From assembly GCF_030817015.1 (NCBI RefSeq), contig NZ_JAUSYS010000001.1, forward strand, positions 3,844,001-3,908,000: a DNA stretch of 64,000 nt. The letters are read 5' to 3'. The notes beneath the pieces are model-generated. The model saw only the letters and a list, made by a program, of their open reading frames with translations. It was not told the DNA's origin and searched no databases. A program made the position numbers and the translations under genes. Shown piece after piece: positions 1 to 8,562 of this stretch; position 1 is the stretch's first letter, and the number at the start of each line of letters is the position of its first letter. Source of the stretch: Arthrobacter sp. V1I7 (GTDB lineage Bacteria; Actinomycetota; Actinomycetes; Actinomycetales; Micrococcaceae).

Positions 1-288
1 CGACCCGGCCGTCACGCCGCCCTCGCCCGGTCCCGGGAAGGGCGCGGCCAGCGGAAAGCCGGCCTCGACGTCGACGACGTCGCTGGGCACCCCCCGGTAC
101 AGCGCGAACGGCGGTCCGGCCAGCTGGACATGCTGCTGCTGCACCGCGCCCACGACGGCACCGTACGCGCGGCCGAAGAATTCACGGAGACCGGTCACCG
201 GCACCCTTTCACGCACGACGGCGGTCGGCTGCTCGTGGAGTTGGGCGGACGTAATCTCCGGCGTCTTTTCCGGATTCGCTTCAGTCAT
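1..288 (-). CDS. GyrI-like small-molecule-binding domain protein (partial, 3' end off the window)
   Basis: Only the first 96 codons are visible, and the reading frame runs off the left edge with no stop. After about 25 variable residues comes RVPVTGLREFFGRAYG, then a QLAGPPFALYRG stretch. That pattern fits the opening of the GyrI-like/AraC-type effector-binding domain, which binds small hydrophobic ligands. No DNA-binding helix-turn-helix precedes it, so it is probably a stand-alone GyrI-like protein. The ATG was chosen because it begins the continuous coding frame. The gene is divergent from the aguB operon, with 214 bp between the two starts. Family assignment is from pattern recognition; the ligand is unknown. 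Confidence 0.7.
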   Translation of the reverse strand, partial: MTEANPEKTPEITSAQLHEQPTAVVRERVPVTGLREFFGRAYGAVVGAVQQQHVQLAGPPFALYRGVPSDVVDVEAGFPLAAPFPGPGEGGVTAGS

Positions 289-394
289 ATGCCCAGCCTC
301 CGTCCGCCCACTTTCCCGGTCTAGGGCCTAACGTCCCACCGGATTCACCGGTCCCGCGCCCGGTTCCCGGGTGGCATCTTCAACTGGCGCCGGC

Positions 395-480
395 CGTCAC
401 GAAATGAACTTTATTCATTTAGGTCTTGCCCTACCGACGTCGGCCCCCGATACTAAATGAACGTCATTCATTTCGTGACG
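395..480. promoter_or_regulatory. symmetric double operator upstream of aguB
   Basis: Two copies of the 19-bp palindrome AAATGAA-N5-TTCATTT lie at 402-420 and 455-473, with centres 53 bp apart (about five helical turns). The two sites are mirror images of each other: CGTCACGAAATGAA (395-408) is the exact reverse complement of TTCATTTCGTGACG (467-480), and TTCATTTAG (414-422) is the reverse complement of CTAAATGAA (453-461). All of this symmetry shares one centre at 437.5. Sites of this size and form are typical of TetR-type dimeric repressors. No regulator gene is visible in the window, so the binding protein is inferred only. Confidence 0.8.
426..454 (+). promoter_or_regulatory. probable sigma-A-type promoter of the aguB-aguA-permease operon
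   Basis: TTGCCC (426-431) and GATACT (449-454) are separated by 17 bp. The pair lies between the two operator palindromes, and the downstream palindrome begins right at the -10 end, where a bound repressor would block RNA polymerase. The predicted transcription start is near 461, about 40 bp before the ATG. The ribosome-binding site is GGAG at 492-495. Confidence 0.55.
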
Positions 481-502
481 CCCATCTCACTGGAGTAAGT
501 AC

Positions 503-1537
503 ATGATCGAAATCACCTGCCTGAACGCCCCCACTTCCCCGGCGCGGACCACGCCGTCGAGCCGCGCGGCCCTCCGGGTCGGTGTGGTCCAGCACCGCTG
601 GCACGCCGACGTCGCCGCTCTCCGCGCCGAACTCGACGAGGGCATCGAGCGCGCAGCCCGGCTGGGAGCCACCGTTGTCTTCCTTCCCGAGCTCACGCTC
701 TCCCGCTATCCGGCGGATAGGCTGCCCGAAAACGACACCTCACGGCCCGGAGCTGTACGTGCCCGCCCGTCGGACCTGGCGGAGGACCTGCTGACCGGGC
801 CCACGTTCCGGTTCGCCGCCGAGGCTGCCCGCCGGCACGGGGTCTGCGTCCACGCCTCGCTGTACCAGCGGGCGGACAACCCGGACGGCACGGATGACGG
901 TCTCGGACTGAACACGGCAATCCTGGTGTCCCCGGCAGGCGAACTGCTGGCCCGCACCCACAAGCTGCATATCCCGGTCACGGCCGGCTATTACGAGGAC
1001 AAGTTCTTCCGCCCCGGCCCGGCCTCGACGGACGCCTACGAAGTCCATGCCCCGGCCGAACTCGGCGGCGCCCGGCTGGGCATGCCCACCTGCTGGGACG
1101 AATGGTTTCCGGAAGTCGCCCGTCTCTATTCCCTCGGCGGGGCCGAAATCCTGGTCTACCCCACCGCCATCGGCTCCGAACCGGACCACCCGGACTTCGA
1201 CACCCAGCCGCTCTGGCAGCAGGTCATTGTCGGCAACGGCATCGCCAACGGCCTCTTCATGGTCGCGCCCAACCGCTGGGGGAACGAGGGGACGCTGAAC
1301 TTCTACGGCTCGTCGTTCATTTCCGATCCGTATGGCCGGATCCTCGCCCAGGCGCCGCGGGACGAGTCCGCCGTCCTCGTCGCCGACCTGGACCTCGACC
1401 AGCGCCGGGACTGGCTGACGCTCTTCCCGTTCCTGGCCACCCGGCGTCCGGACACCTATGCCCGGCTGAGCGATCCCGTGCGCCCGGAAGCGCCGTTCGG
1501 CGGCGAGGCGCCCCTGTATCTCGAGGTGACCGCATGA
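503..1537 (+). CDS. aguB: N-carbamoylputrescine amidase (nitrilase superfamily)
   Basis: Predicted to hydrolyse N-carbamoylputrescine to putrescine, CO2 and ammonia, the last step of the agmatine route to polyamines. The nitrilase catalytic triad is visible: Glu63 in FLPELT, Lys154 in RTHKLHIP and Cys197 in MPTCWDEWFPE. The segments AGYYEDKFF and EILVYPTAIGSEP are typical of the AguB branch rather than of general amidases. At 344 residues it is longer than the usual ~290, because of an N-terminal extension of about 25 residues. GGAG sits 7 bp before the ATG. The stop overlaps the aguA start (ATGA), indicating translational coupling, and the agmatine deiminase partner next door supports the call. 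Confidence 0.88.
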   Translation: MIEITCLNAPTSPARTTPSSRAALRVGVVQHRWHADVAALRAELDEGIERAARLGATVVFLPELTLSRYPADRLPENDTSRPGAVRARPSDLAEDLLTGPTFRFAAEAARRHGVCVHASLYQRADNPDGTDDGLGLNTAILVSPAGELLARTHKLHIPVTAGYYEDKFFRPGPASTDAYEVHAPAELGGARLGMPTCWDEWFPEVARLYSLGGAEILVYPTAIGSEPDHPDFDTQPLWQQVIVGNGIANGLFMVAPNRWGNEGTLNFYGSSFISDPYGRILAQAPRDESAVLVADLDLDQRRDWLTLFPFLATRRPDTYARLSDPVRPEAPFGGEAPLYLEVTA

Positions 1538-2559
1538 GCAACTGGTACATGCCCGCAGAGACCGCCCCGCAGGAGCGGATCTGGATGGCTTTCCCCACCG
1601 GCGGGTACACGCTCGGCGACTCCGCCGAGGAAGCCCACGCCGCCCGGTCCGTCTGGGCCGCCGTCGCCAACGCCGTCGTCGACTTCGAGCCGGTCACCGT
1701 TGTTATCAGCCCCGACGACGTCGACACTGCCGCGCGCTATCTCCGGCCCGGCGTCGAGGTGCTCACCGCGGAGCTCAACGATGCCTGGATGCGCGACATC
1801 GGCCCCAGCTTCGTGCTGGACGGCAACGGAAACCTTGGTGCCGTGGACTGGGTGTTCAACGGCTGGGGCGCCCAGGAGTGGGCCTCCTGGGACAAGGACT
1901 CCCGGATCGCCGCGGAGGTCGCCGGCCGCTCGCAGGCCACGCATATTCCGTCCCCGCTCGTCAACGAGGGCGGCGGCATCCAGGTCGACGGAGAAGGCAC
2001 CGTACTGATCACCGAATCGGTCCAGCTGGATCCCGGACGCAACCCCGGGCTGAGCAAGGCCGACGTGGAAGCCGAACTGGCCAGGACCATCGGTGCCACC
2101 CATGCCATCTGGCTCCCCCGCGGCCTGACCCGGGACTCGGAAAAGTTCGGCACCCGCGGGCACGTGGACATCGTGGCCGCCATTCCGTCACCGGGCACGC
2201 TGCTGGTCCATTCCCAGCAGAACCCGGAGCACCCGGATTTCGAGGTCAGCCGCGAGATCATCACGTTCCTGTCCACCACGCGGGACGCCGCCGGCCGGGA
2301 GTGGAACATCATCGAGGTCCCGGCGCCGCGGGCGCTCTCGGATGATGAGGGCTGGGTCGATTACAGCTACATCAACCACCTCGTGGTCAACGGCGGCGTT
2401 CTAGCCTGCACGTTCGCGGATCCCAACGACGAGAAGGCCCTCCGCATCCTCGCGCACGCCTATCCCGGACGTCGGGTTGTCGGCATCGATGCCCGCGAGC
2501 TGTTCGCCCGCGGGGGCGGCATTCACTGCATCACCCAACAGCAACCTGCGCTCTCCTAG
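1534..2559 (+). CDS. aguA: agmatine deiminase
   Basis: Converts agmatine to N-carbamoylputrescine and ammonia, supplying the substrate of AguB. It is a 341-residue member of the guanidino-group-modifying (pentein) fold. Visible features are MPAETAPQERIWMAFP at the start, DAWMRDIGPSFV, NEGGGIQVDGEGTVL, FGTRGHVDIVA and the C-terminal GGGIHCITQQ with the nucleophile Cys332. The start ATG overlaps the aguB stop by 4 bp. A longer upstream extension of the same frame, back to about 1102, lies wholly inside aguB and is ignored. The APC permease follows after 12 bp, so the three genes look like one polyamine-precursor catabolic operon under the upstream operators. Confidence 0.93.
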   Translation: MSNWYMPAETAPQERIWMAFPTGGYTLGDSAEEAHAARSVWAAVANAVVDFEPVTVVISPDDVDTAARYLRPGVEVLTAELNDAWMRDIGPSFVLDGNGNLGAVDWVFNGWGAQEWASWDKDSRIAAEVAGRSQATHIPSPLVNEGGGIQVDGEGTVLITESVQLDPGRNPGLSKADVEAELARTIGATHAIWLPRGLTRDSEKFGTRGHVDIVAAIPSPGTLLVHSQQNPEHPDFEVSREIITFLSTTRDAAGREWNIIEVPAPRALSDDEGWVDYSYINHLVVNGGVLACTFADPNDEKALRILAHAYPGRRVVGIDARELFARGGGIHCITQQQPALS

Positions 2560-2571
2560 AAAGGGTCGGAC

Positions 2572-4134
2572 ATGACTCAAACCATCCGCCAAAGTCCCAC
2601 ACCGGAGCCGGGGGCCGGTGCCGGCGGCACCGGTTCTGCCCACGGCATCACCGCGAAAGGCCTGAAAGGCGGACAGCTTGGCCTGCTCGCCGTCGTGGTC
2701 CTGGGGATCTCGACCATCGCTCCTGCTTACACCCTCACGAGCGCTCTCGGGCCGACCATCAATGAAGCCGGATTGCAGCTGCCGGTGATCTTTCTAATCG
2801 GGTTCATCCCGATGATCCTGGTTTCGCTCGCCTACCGGGAACTCAACGCCGACTCCCCGGACAGCGGCACAACGTTCACCTGGGTCACGAAAGCCTTCGG
2901 CCCCTGGGTGGGCTGGATGGGCGGCTGGGGGCTGCTGGCGGCCAACATCATCGTGTTGTCGAATCTGGCCGGCGTCGCGGTGGATTTCTTCTACCTTTTC
3001 CTGGCGCAGCTTACCGGCTCACCGGAGCTGGCCGATCTCGCGGCCAACAAACCCCTGAACGTTCTCACCTGCTTCGTGTTCGTCGCCCTGGCGGTCTGGA
3101 TCAGTTACCGGGGCCTGCACACCACCAAGCTGGTCCAGTACGGGCTGGTCGGCTTCCAGTTGCTGGTTCTGGGACTGTTTGTCGTGATGGCCTTCGCCAA
3201 CTGGTCCAGCTCGGAAACGGCCATCCCGTTCAGCTGGGAATGGTTCGACGTCACCAAGATTCAGACTTTCGGCCAGATCGCGGCCGGAATCTCACTGTCG
3301 ATCTTCGTGTACTGGGGCTGGGATGTCTGCCTCACGGTCAATGAAGAGACCTCCAACGGCAAGAAGACCGCCGGCATCGCCGGAACCCTGACCGCCGTCG
3401 TGGTTCTGGGCATCTACCTCCTGGTGACGATCGCAACCATGATGTTCGCCGGGATCGGTGACGTCGGGATCGGCCTGACCAATGCCGATAATCAGGCGAA
3501 CGTCTTCACTGCGCTGGCGTCCCCCATCATGGGTCCATTCGCCATCCTGATGTCGTTGGCGGTGCTGTCAAGTTCGGCGGCGTCGCTGCAGTCCACGTTC
3601 ACGTCGCCCTCGCGCAGCCTTCTCGCGATGGCCCACTACGGCGCGCTGCCCAAGGTGTTCAACCACGTCAGCAAGCGCTTTTCCACCCCGGGATTCGCCA
3701 CGGTGGCGGCTGGGGCGGTCTCCGCGGGCTTCTATGCCGTAATGCATGTGATCAGCGAGAACGTCCTCAACGACACCATTCTGGCGCTTGGCCTGATGAT
3801 TTGCTTCTACTACGGGCTGACGGCCTTCGCGTGCGTCTGGTATTTCCGCGGCAGTGCCTTCAGCAGCGCCCGCCACTTTGTCCTGCGGCTGCTGTGCCCG
3901 CTGCTGGGCGGGGCGGGGCTGTTCGTGGTGTTCCTGCAGACAGCCGTGGACAGCTGGGCGCCCGAGTTCGGCAGCGGTTCCGAGTTCATGGGCGTCGGAC
4001 TGGTCTTTGTCCTGGGCATCGGCGTCCTGGCACTGGGCGGGGTGTTCATGGTCCTGATGGCGCGGTTCCGGCCGGGCTTCTTCCGCGGCGAAAGCATCCG
4101 GCAGGACACCCCGGCGCTCGTGGCCCCGGAGTAG
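2572..4134 (+). CDS. APC-family amino acid/polyamine permease
   Basis: A 520-residue integral membrane protein with about 12 hydrophobic spans and the APC-superfamily opening LGISTIAPAYTLTSALGP. Its second half has the typical YWGWDVCLTVNEE and PSRSLLAMAHYGALP segments. As last gene of the aguB-aguA operon, 12 bp after aguA with an AAAGGG ribosome-binding site, it probably imports agmatine or putrescine. The specificity is inferred from context only, since APC sequences rarely reveal their substrate. The N-terminal ~30 residues are polar and precede the first membrane span. A strong hairpin follows at 4147-4181. Confidence 0.85.
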   Translation: MTQTIRQSPTPEPGAGAGGTGSAHGITAKGLKGGQLGLLAVVVLGISTIAPAYTLTSALGPTINEAGLQLPVIFLIGFIPMILVSLAYRELNADSPDSGTTFTWVTKAFGPWVGWMGGWGLLAANIIVLSNLAGVAVDFFYLFLAQLTGSPELADLAANKPLNVLTCFVFVALAVWISYRGLHTTKLVQYGLVGFQLLVLGLFVVMAFANWSSSETAIPFSWEWFDVTKIQTFGQIAAGISLSIFVYWGWDVCLTVNEETSNGKKTAGIAGTLTAVVVLGIYLLVTIATMMFAGIGDVGIGLTNADNQANVFTALASPIMGPFAILMSLAVLSSSAASLQSTFTSPSRSLLAMAHYGALPKVFNHVSKRFSTPGFATVAAGAVSAGFYAVMHVISENVLNDTILALGLMICFYYGLTAFACVWYFRGSAFSSARHFVLRLLCPLLGGAGLFVVFLQTAVDSWAPEFGSGSEFMGVGLVFVLGIGVLALGGVFMVLMARFRPGFFRGESIRQDTPALVAPE

Positions 4135-4146
4135 CCCCAGGGGAGG

Positions 4147-4181
4147 CCCCGCCGGCCCGAGTAAGCTCCGAGCCGGCGGGG
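4147..4181 (+). terminator. hairpin terminator after the agmatine operon
   Basis: Perfect 10-bp stem CCCCGCCGGC (4147-4156) with GCCGGCGGGG (4172-4181), 13 bp after the permease stop. It lacks a T-run, as is common in actinobacterial terminators. Confidence 0.6.
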
Positions 4182-4283
4182 TCTGTGGCGCCGCGTGACA
4201 GCCGACGGACTCGCGGCTACGGTCGAGGAGAGCACAGGACGGAGCGCCGCATACGGCGGCGAGCCCACGAGCAAGGGGAAGAC

Positions 4284-5315
4284 ATGCGCATCGTCATCAC
4301 CGGAGCCACAGGCAACGCGGGCACGGCCCTCCTGAGACGGCTGGCCACGGCTAAGGCCGAAGGCGAGGACCTACAGATCGTGGGGATTTCCCGGCGCCAT
4401 CCGGATTCCCGCGTCCCGCCTTACCGGGGCGTGGAGTGGCACAACGTCGATGTCGGCGAACCTGCTGCCGTTCCGCGCCTCGAAACCATCCTGCAGGGTG
4501 CCGACGCCGTGGTCCACCTCGTCTGGCAGGTCCAGCCAAACCACCGGCTGGACGAGCTTTTCCGGACCAATGTGACCGGCACCGCGAATGTGTTGACAGC
4601 CGCGAGCCGGGCGGGAGTGGGGCACTTTGTTTGCGCCTCATCGGTCGGCGCGTACTCACGGGCGGGCAAGGACCGGCGGGTGGCCGAAGACTGGCCGGTG
4701 GACGGTATCCAGGGATCCCACTACAGCCAGCACAAGGCTCAGCAGGAGGCCCTGCTGAATGAATTTGAGGCCGCCAACCCGGCTGTCACGGTCGCGAGGC
4801 TCCGCCCCGGTCTGATCTTCCAGGAGGACTCCGGCAGCGAGGTCGGAAAGTATTTCCTGGGCCGGCTGATACCCCGGGTGCTTCCGCCGAAACCCCGCAT
4901 TCCGGTCCTGCCCGTTCCGCAGGAGTTGGTGTTCCAGGCGGTGCATGCCGATGACGTTGCAGATGCCTACTGGCGGGTCCTGCACCGACGGGCAGCCGGC
5001 GCGTTCAACGTGGCCGCCGAACCCGTGCTTGACCCGAACGCACTGGGCTGGCTGTTGGGGGCGCGGCGCATCCTGCCGCTGCCACTGGCGGTCCTGCGGG
5101 TCGTCGTCGATCTCGCCTGGCGGGCTCGCTTGCAGCCGACGGATGCCGGCTGGGTGGATATGGCCGCCGGGGCGCCGGTTATGGACACGACGAGGGCACG
5201 GGAAGAGCTCGGCTGGTCCCCCGGCCGCTCCTCGCTGCAGGCGATAGCGGAGGTCCTGGCCGGGCTGGGAAGAGGCGCCGGCGTTGCCGGCTCCCCTCCC
5301 CTGCAGGCGCGGTAG
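4284..5315 (+). CDS. NAD-dependent epimerase/dehydratase (extended SDR)
   Basis: A 343-residue protein with a Rossmann nucleotide-binding motif at the very N-terminus (VITGATGNAG) and the extended-SDR catalytic pair in SHYSQHKAQQE (Tyr-x3-Lys). This fold reduces or epimerises nucleotide sugars or related alcohols; the substrate cannot be told from sequence. The ATG at 4284 follows AAGGGGAAG at good spacing and puts the dinucleotide-binding motif within ten residues of the start. It is separated from the agmatine operon by the hairpin at 4147-4181 and is probably transcribed alone. It converges with the beta-helix gene, whose 3' end lies 57 bp beyond its stop. Confidence 0.8.
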   Translation: MRIVITGATGNAGTALLRRLATAKAEGEDLQIVGISRRHPDSRVPPYRGVEWHNVDVGEPAAVPRLETILQGADAVVHLVWQVQPNHRLDELFRTNVTGTANVLTAASRAGVGHFVCASSVGAYSRAGKDRRVAEDWPVDGIQGSHYSQHKAQQEALLNEFEAANPAVTVARLRPGLIFQEDSGSEVGKYFLGRLIPRVLPPKPRIPVLPVPQELVFQAVHADDVADAYWRVLHRRAAGAFNVAAEPVLDPNALGWLLGARRILPLPLAVLRVVVDLAWRARLQPTDAGWVDMAAGAPVMDTTRAREELGWSPGRSSLQAIAEVLAGLGRGAGVAGSPPLQAR

Positions 5316-5372
5316 TCACATCCGCAGGGTGTTGGCTCAGGCCCACCGCAAAATGCCAGCCGGTTTCCAGTC

Positions 5373-6695
5373 TCAGCAGTTGGGCGAGTCATACTCGTAG
5401 GTCCCCGAATCGGCGGCGGCTGTTCCGGTGCAGTCCCCGTTCTGGGGCACTGCGTGCCCGTCCAGGTCCAGGGTGGAGAAGCTGGTTCCGGCACGGTCGA
5501 TGGCCGGGCTGGTGCTCGTGAGGTGGAGGTCGGTCGGTGCGTTCACGAAACGTGCCGGAGCATTGGTGGACGTGCTGTTGCGCGTTACGTTAATCGGACC
5601 GTTGAGGACATTCTGCCGTTCGGTCCAGCCGGAGCCGTTGATCCACAGGGAGTTCTTGACGCCTACCAGGATATTGCCCCGGATCACCGTCGATGAAGGG
5701 CAAGTCGCATGGCAGACAATGCCTTGGGACTGCGGGCCGTTCAGGTAGACGGTATTGAATTCGAAAACAGTGCCGTTTGTGGGTCCGACTGAGGTGCCTG
5801 TGCCGCGGGCGACCAATCCCTTGGCCTCGGAGCAGTTGGCGCCGCACGTTGAACGGACCAGGTTGTAGCGGAAGGTGTTGCCGTCCGCAGTTCCTGAGGA
5901 CCTTCCGATCTCGGCGAAGTTGTTGTTGTCCAAGGCCACATTGTGGTGAATGTAGTTCCGGTTGCCGTTGTAAATTTCGACTGCACTGCCGTCGCGGTTG
6001 TAATCATAGGAAGACGCGTTGGAGCCGCTGACCGTATTACCGGAGACCTCATTGTCGTTGCCGTTAATCAGCACGCCAAAAGCGCCGGAGTCATCACTGC
6101 AGTTCACTGCCTGGGAAGTCCCGCAATTTGTGCCTTGCGTTTTCACGTTCATGATGTTGTTGTTCGTCAGTGTGTTGCCGGTGTATTTTCCGAAATCAGA
6201 CCCGGTTCCTGCCTTGATCCCCACGGCATTGTTGGCGGCGCTGGAGTTCCGGACCGTGGTGCGGTCACCTGTGACGCTGATGCCTGCGTAGCCGCAGGAG
6301 ACACCGCGCAGTCCGTCAACAATGGTGTAGTGGCCGTTGATCCTGATGCAGTTCCCGGAATTGCCGCCGGTGATAGTCGGAGTGTTGCCGGTTCCATAGC
6401 CGTTCAGGGTGATGGGAGCGGTGGAGGTCCCGCTCTGGGCGGTCACAAGGCCTCCGGTCCAGGTGTCGCCTTTGCGGAATCTGATGGTGTCGCCAGGGGC
6501 GAGGACAACGGAATTTACCTTTGTCAGCGATTTCCACGGCGCCAAGCTTGAGGTTCCCGAACTGCTGTCGTTCCCCGCGGCACTGACGTAATAGGTTCTA
6601 CCCGCAGCCGAGGCCGGAGTCGGAGTTCCTGCCAACAACCCGCTGGCCATGAGAGCGGTCATGAATACGGCTGCGGCGACGGACCTGATCTTCAT
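5373..6695 (-). CDS. secreted right-handed parallel beta-helix protein
   Basis: 440 residues with a clear Sec signal peptide, MKIRSVAAAVFMTALMASG followed by an AxA site (ASAAG). After it comes GRTYYVSAAGNDSSSGTS and APWKSL, the usual opening of right-handed parallel beta-helix proteins of the pectate-lyase/polysaccharide-lyase type. The rest has many short Asn/Gly-rich rungs (GNTLTNNNI, GNDNEVSGNTV, RNYIHHNVALDNNN), as expected for a beta-solenoid. It probably binds or cleaves an extracellular polysaccharide, but no lyase active site can be named. A start 15 codons upstream is possible; 6695 is preferred because AGGGA precedes it and the signal peptide then starts at Met. GC content is visibly lower than in the neighbours, hinting at acquisition by transfer. 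Confidence 0.75.
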   Translation of the reverse strand: MKIRSVAAAVFMTALMASGLLAGTPTPASAAGRTYYVSAAGNDSSSGTSSLAPWKSLTKVNSVVLAPGDTIRFRKGDTWTGGLVTAQSGTSTAPITLNGYGTGNTPTITGGNSGNCIRINGHYTIVDGLRGVSCGYAGISVTGDRTTVRNSSAANNAVGIKAGTGSDFGKYTGNTLTNNNIMNVKTQGTNCGTSQAVNCSDDSGAFGVLINGNDNEVSGNTVSGSNASSYDYNRDGSAVEIYNGNRNYIHHNVALDNNNFAEIGRSSGTADGNTFRYNLVRSTCGANCSEAKGLVARGTGTSVGPTNGTVFEFNTVYLNGPQSQGIVCHATCPSSTVIRGNILVGVKNSLWINGSGWTERQNVLNGPINVTRNSTSTNAPARFVNAPTDLHLTSTSPAIDRAGTSFSTLDLDGHAVPQNGDCTGTAAADSGTYEYDSPNC

Positions 6696-7275
6696 GTGTG
6701 TCCCTAAGTTTTGAGAGTGGACGGAGTTGATCGCATTCAAGCCCGGGGATTTCCTGAAAGCAGCCAGAGCCGAGCTGCCTTGTGGAGCGGGACCTCAAGG
6801 CGTAGGGAATCGGAGACTGTTGCTTTCGACTGACGAGGCACGATTTGCGCCTCCACTGCCTGCGTCCGGCCACGTCGGCAGGTAAGCCTGTTTCCGGAGT
6901 AAATCGCAACCGTGTGCGGTTAAACGTAGGTACGGCTCAGGTCGAAGTCAAAGATATTGGCAGAATAACGGCCGAATGACCTGCCGTGAGGACCACCGAA
7001 TTCGGTCAGTGAAGCGCTGACCGGCGCATTTAATGTTGTGGCAGGCCGCCGCTCGAACTCGGCAAAGATTTCTCAGGAACTGGGAGCAATTCGCCGACTC
7101 GGACGGGAAGAACGTCCCGGCCGTCTCTCCGCGACCGGGACGTTCCGTTTCTCGACGGACAAGGGAGGCGCGCCGTTTCTCGACGGACAAGGGAGGCGCG
7201 GAAGAGCTTGACGCCGTCGCCCGCCCAACGTGCCGTACTCCGTTCCATAGCTACGAAGCGAATTTCAGGCAGGCA
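6696..7275. other. 580-bp non-coding stretch with a small hairpin and a 28-bp duplication
   Basis: No convincing gene is seen: the short open frames here have no ribosome-binding site or coding bias. It holds the presumed upstream region of the beta-helix gene, a 7-bp stem-loop CGGTCAG/CTGACCG (7003-7009 with 7017-7023), and a perfect 28-bp tandem duplication at 7145-7200. Confidence 0.6.
7145..7200. repeat. perfect 28-bp tandem duplication
   Basis: The unit beginning CCGTTTCTCGACGG and ending GGGAGGCGCG occurs at 7145-7172 and again, identically, at 7173-7200. It lies 75 bp beyond the 3' end of the carboxypeptidase gene. Its function is unknown. Confidence 0.85.
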
Positions 7276-8562
7276 CTAGCCCCCGCGCCGCGCCGAGAAC
7301 CGCTCAAGGACCCGCTCGAGCCGACGGACGATGCGCGTCCACGGCCCGTACGGTCCCCAGATCTCCGGCGGGAAGAGCCGGCGCCAGAAGGTCAGGAACC
7401 GGTCCGCGATGCGGTACCACCAGGAGAGTTTCCAGCACCAGATGACCTGGACCCAGCTGGGGGTCGCGTACTCGCACAGGTTTACCAGGCCGGAATCGAC
7501 GTCGAGAATCATGTCCTCCATCTCGGCCCAGCTCGGGAAGAAGGTCTGGTTCTTGTTGAACTCGATGCAGAAGCCGCCGAGCTTGCCCTTCCGGGGGTTG
7601 AGGAACTCGCGCGTGAAGGCCCAGTCCCCGCTGGCGCCGGAGGTCGGGTAGGTGGTGCCCCAGAGCCAGAAACCCTGTTTGCTCACGTACCCCTGATTGC
7701 GGACGGCGTTGATCCCGTCGCCGACCACGGCGGCGGCGGCCTTGACCTCCGCCAGCCGGGCCGCCGGGAGGTATTCACCGTAGGCGTCTCCGGAGACGCC
7801 GCGCTTCCCGTCCCAGGCGGTGTTCATGAACGACTTGGACGGGTCTGCGGGCTGGTTCTCGTCGTCGCCCCAAGGGTGGAGGACGACTCCGCTGTAGGAG
7901 TGTACGTCCACGAAGTAGCGGGCCCTCGGGAACCGGTCCACGAGCCATTGGACGTTACGTGTTTCCGGCTCGGAGAAGGGGCCGGTCCCGTGGAAGATAC
8001 CCGATCCCGGATCGGCCGATGCCAGCGTCACGGGATTCGCCGCGGGGGAGAACTTGGTCTTGAAGTCCCAGAGGAAGTCGTAGTTGCGGTTGACGTCGAC
8101 GCCAGCGTCTCCGGTTGAGCCCCCGCCGCTGGCCGGGTTGCGGTTCTTCCGCCACATCGCCTGACCGGGCCCGGGGGTCCCGCCCATGCTGTAGGCCCGG
8201 CCGTCCGGGTTGATGTCGGGGAAAACGACGACGTCGGTCCGGTTCACGATCCCCTTGACTTCCGCGGCGGAAAACGTCTTCGCGCCGTACGCGAGGCCCG
8301 CGTGGGTGGTGTACGCCTCGAGGAGGTCGGCGGCGAGGTTGACCAGGATGTCCGGGCCGCCCCACTCACGGGCGTGGACGCCGCTGACGAACACGAACGC
8401 CGGACGGCAGTGGAATTTTCGGTTGCCGCGGATCAGCAACGCGTGGCTGCGGCGTCCCTCGTGGGTGGTATTCGGCAGCGGGAGCAGCTGTGTCAGGCGC
8501 GGGTAGGCGTTATTCAAGCCGATCAGCGCCGACTCGATCTCGGTGACGTTGAGGAAGGTCAT
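7276..8562 (-). CDS. M14-family zinc carboxypeptidase
   Basis: A 428-residue metallopeptidase expected to remove C-terminal residues from peptides. Zinc ligands are visible as HAREWGG (HxxE) near residue 95 and the third ligand in YFVDVHSYSG. NRNYDF carries the substrate-binding Asn-Arg, and FCIEFNKNQ carries the probable catalytic Glu near the C-terminus. No signal peptide is seen. The start ATG overlaps the stop of the upstream small gene (ATGA), so the two are translationally coupled. After the catalytic domain there is a basic tail with a Trp-rich segment (WCWKLSWWYRIADRF). The family is confident; the physiological substrate is unknown. Confidence 0.88.
   Translation of the reverse strand: MTFLNVTEIESALIGLNNAYPRLTQLLPLPNTTHEGRRSHALLIRGNRKFHCRPAFVFVSGVHAREWGGPDILVNLAADLLEAYTTHAGLAYGAKTFSAAEVKGIVNRTDVVVFPDINPDGRAYSMGGTPGPGQAMWRKNRNPASGGGSTGDAGVDVNRNYDFLWDFKTKFSPAANPVTLASADPGSGIFHGTGPFSEPETRNVQWLVDRFPRARYFVDVHSYSGVVLHPWGDDENQPADPSKSFMNTAWDGKRGVSGDAYGEYLPAARLAEVKAAAAVVGDGINAVRNQGYVSKQGFWLWGTTYPTSGASGDWAFTREFLNPRKGKLGGFCIEFNKNQTFFPSWAEMEDMILDVDSGLVNLCEYATPSWVQVIWCWKLSWWYRIADRFLTFWRRLFPPEIWGPYGPWTRIVRRLERVLERFSARRGG

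Noticed and set aside
1102..1533. N-terminal extension of agmatine deiminase
   Set aside because: It overlaps the aguB coding region in another frame; the conserved protein begins at 1534.
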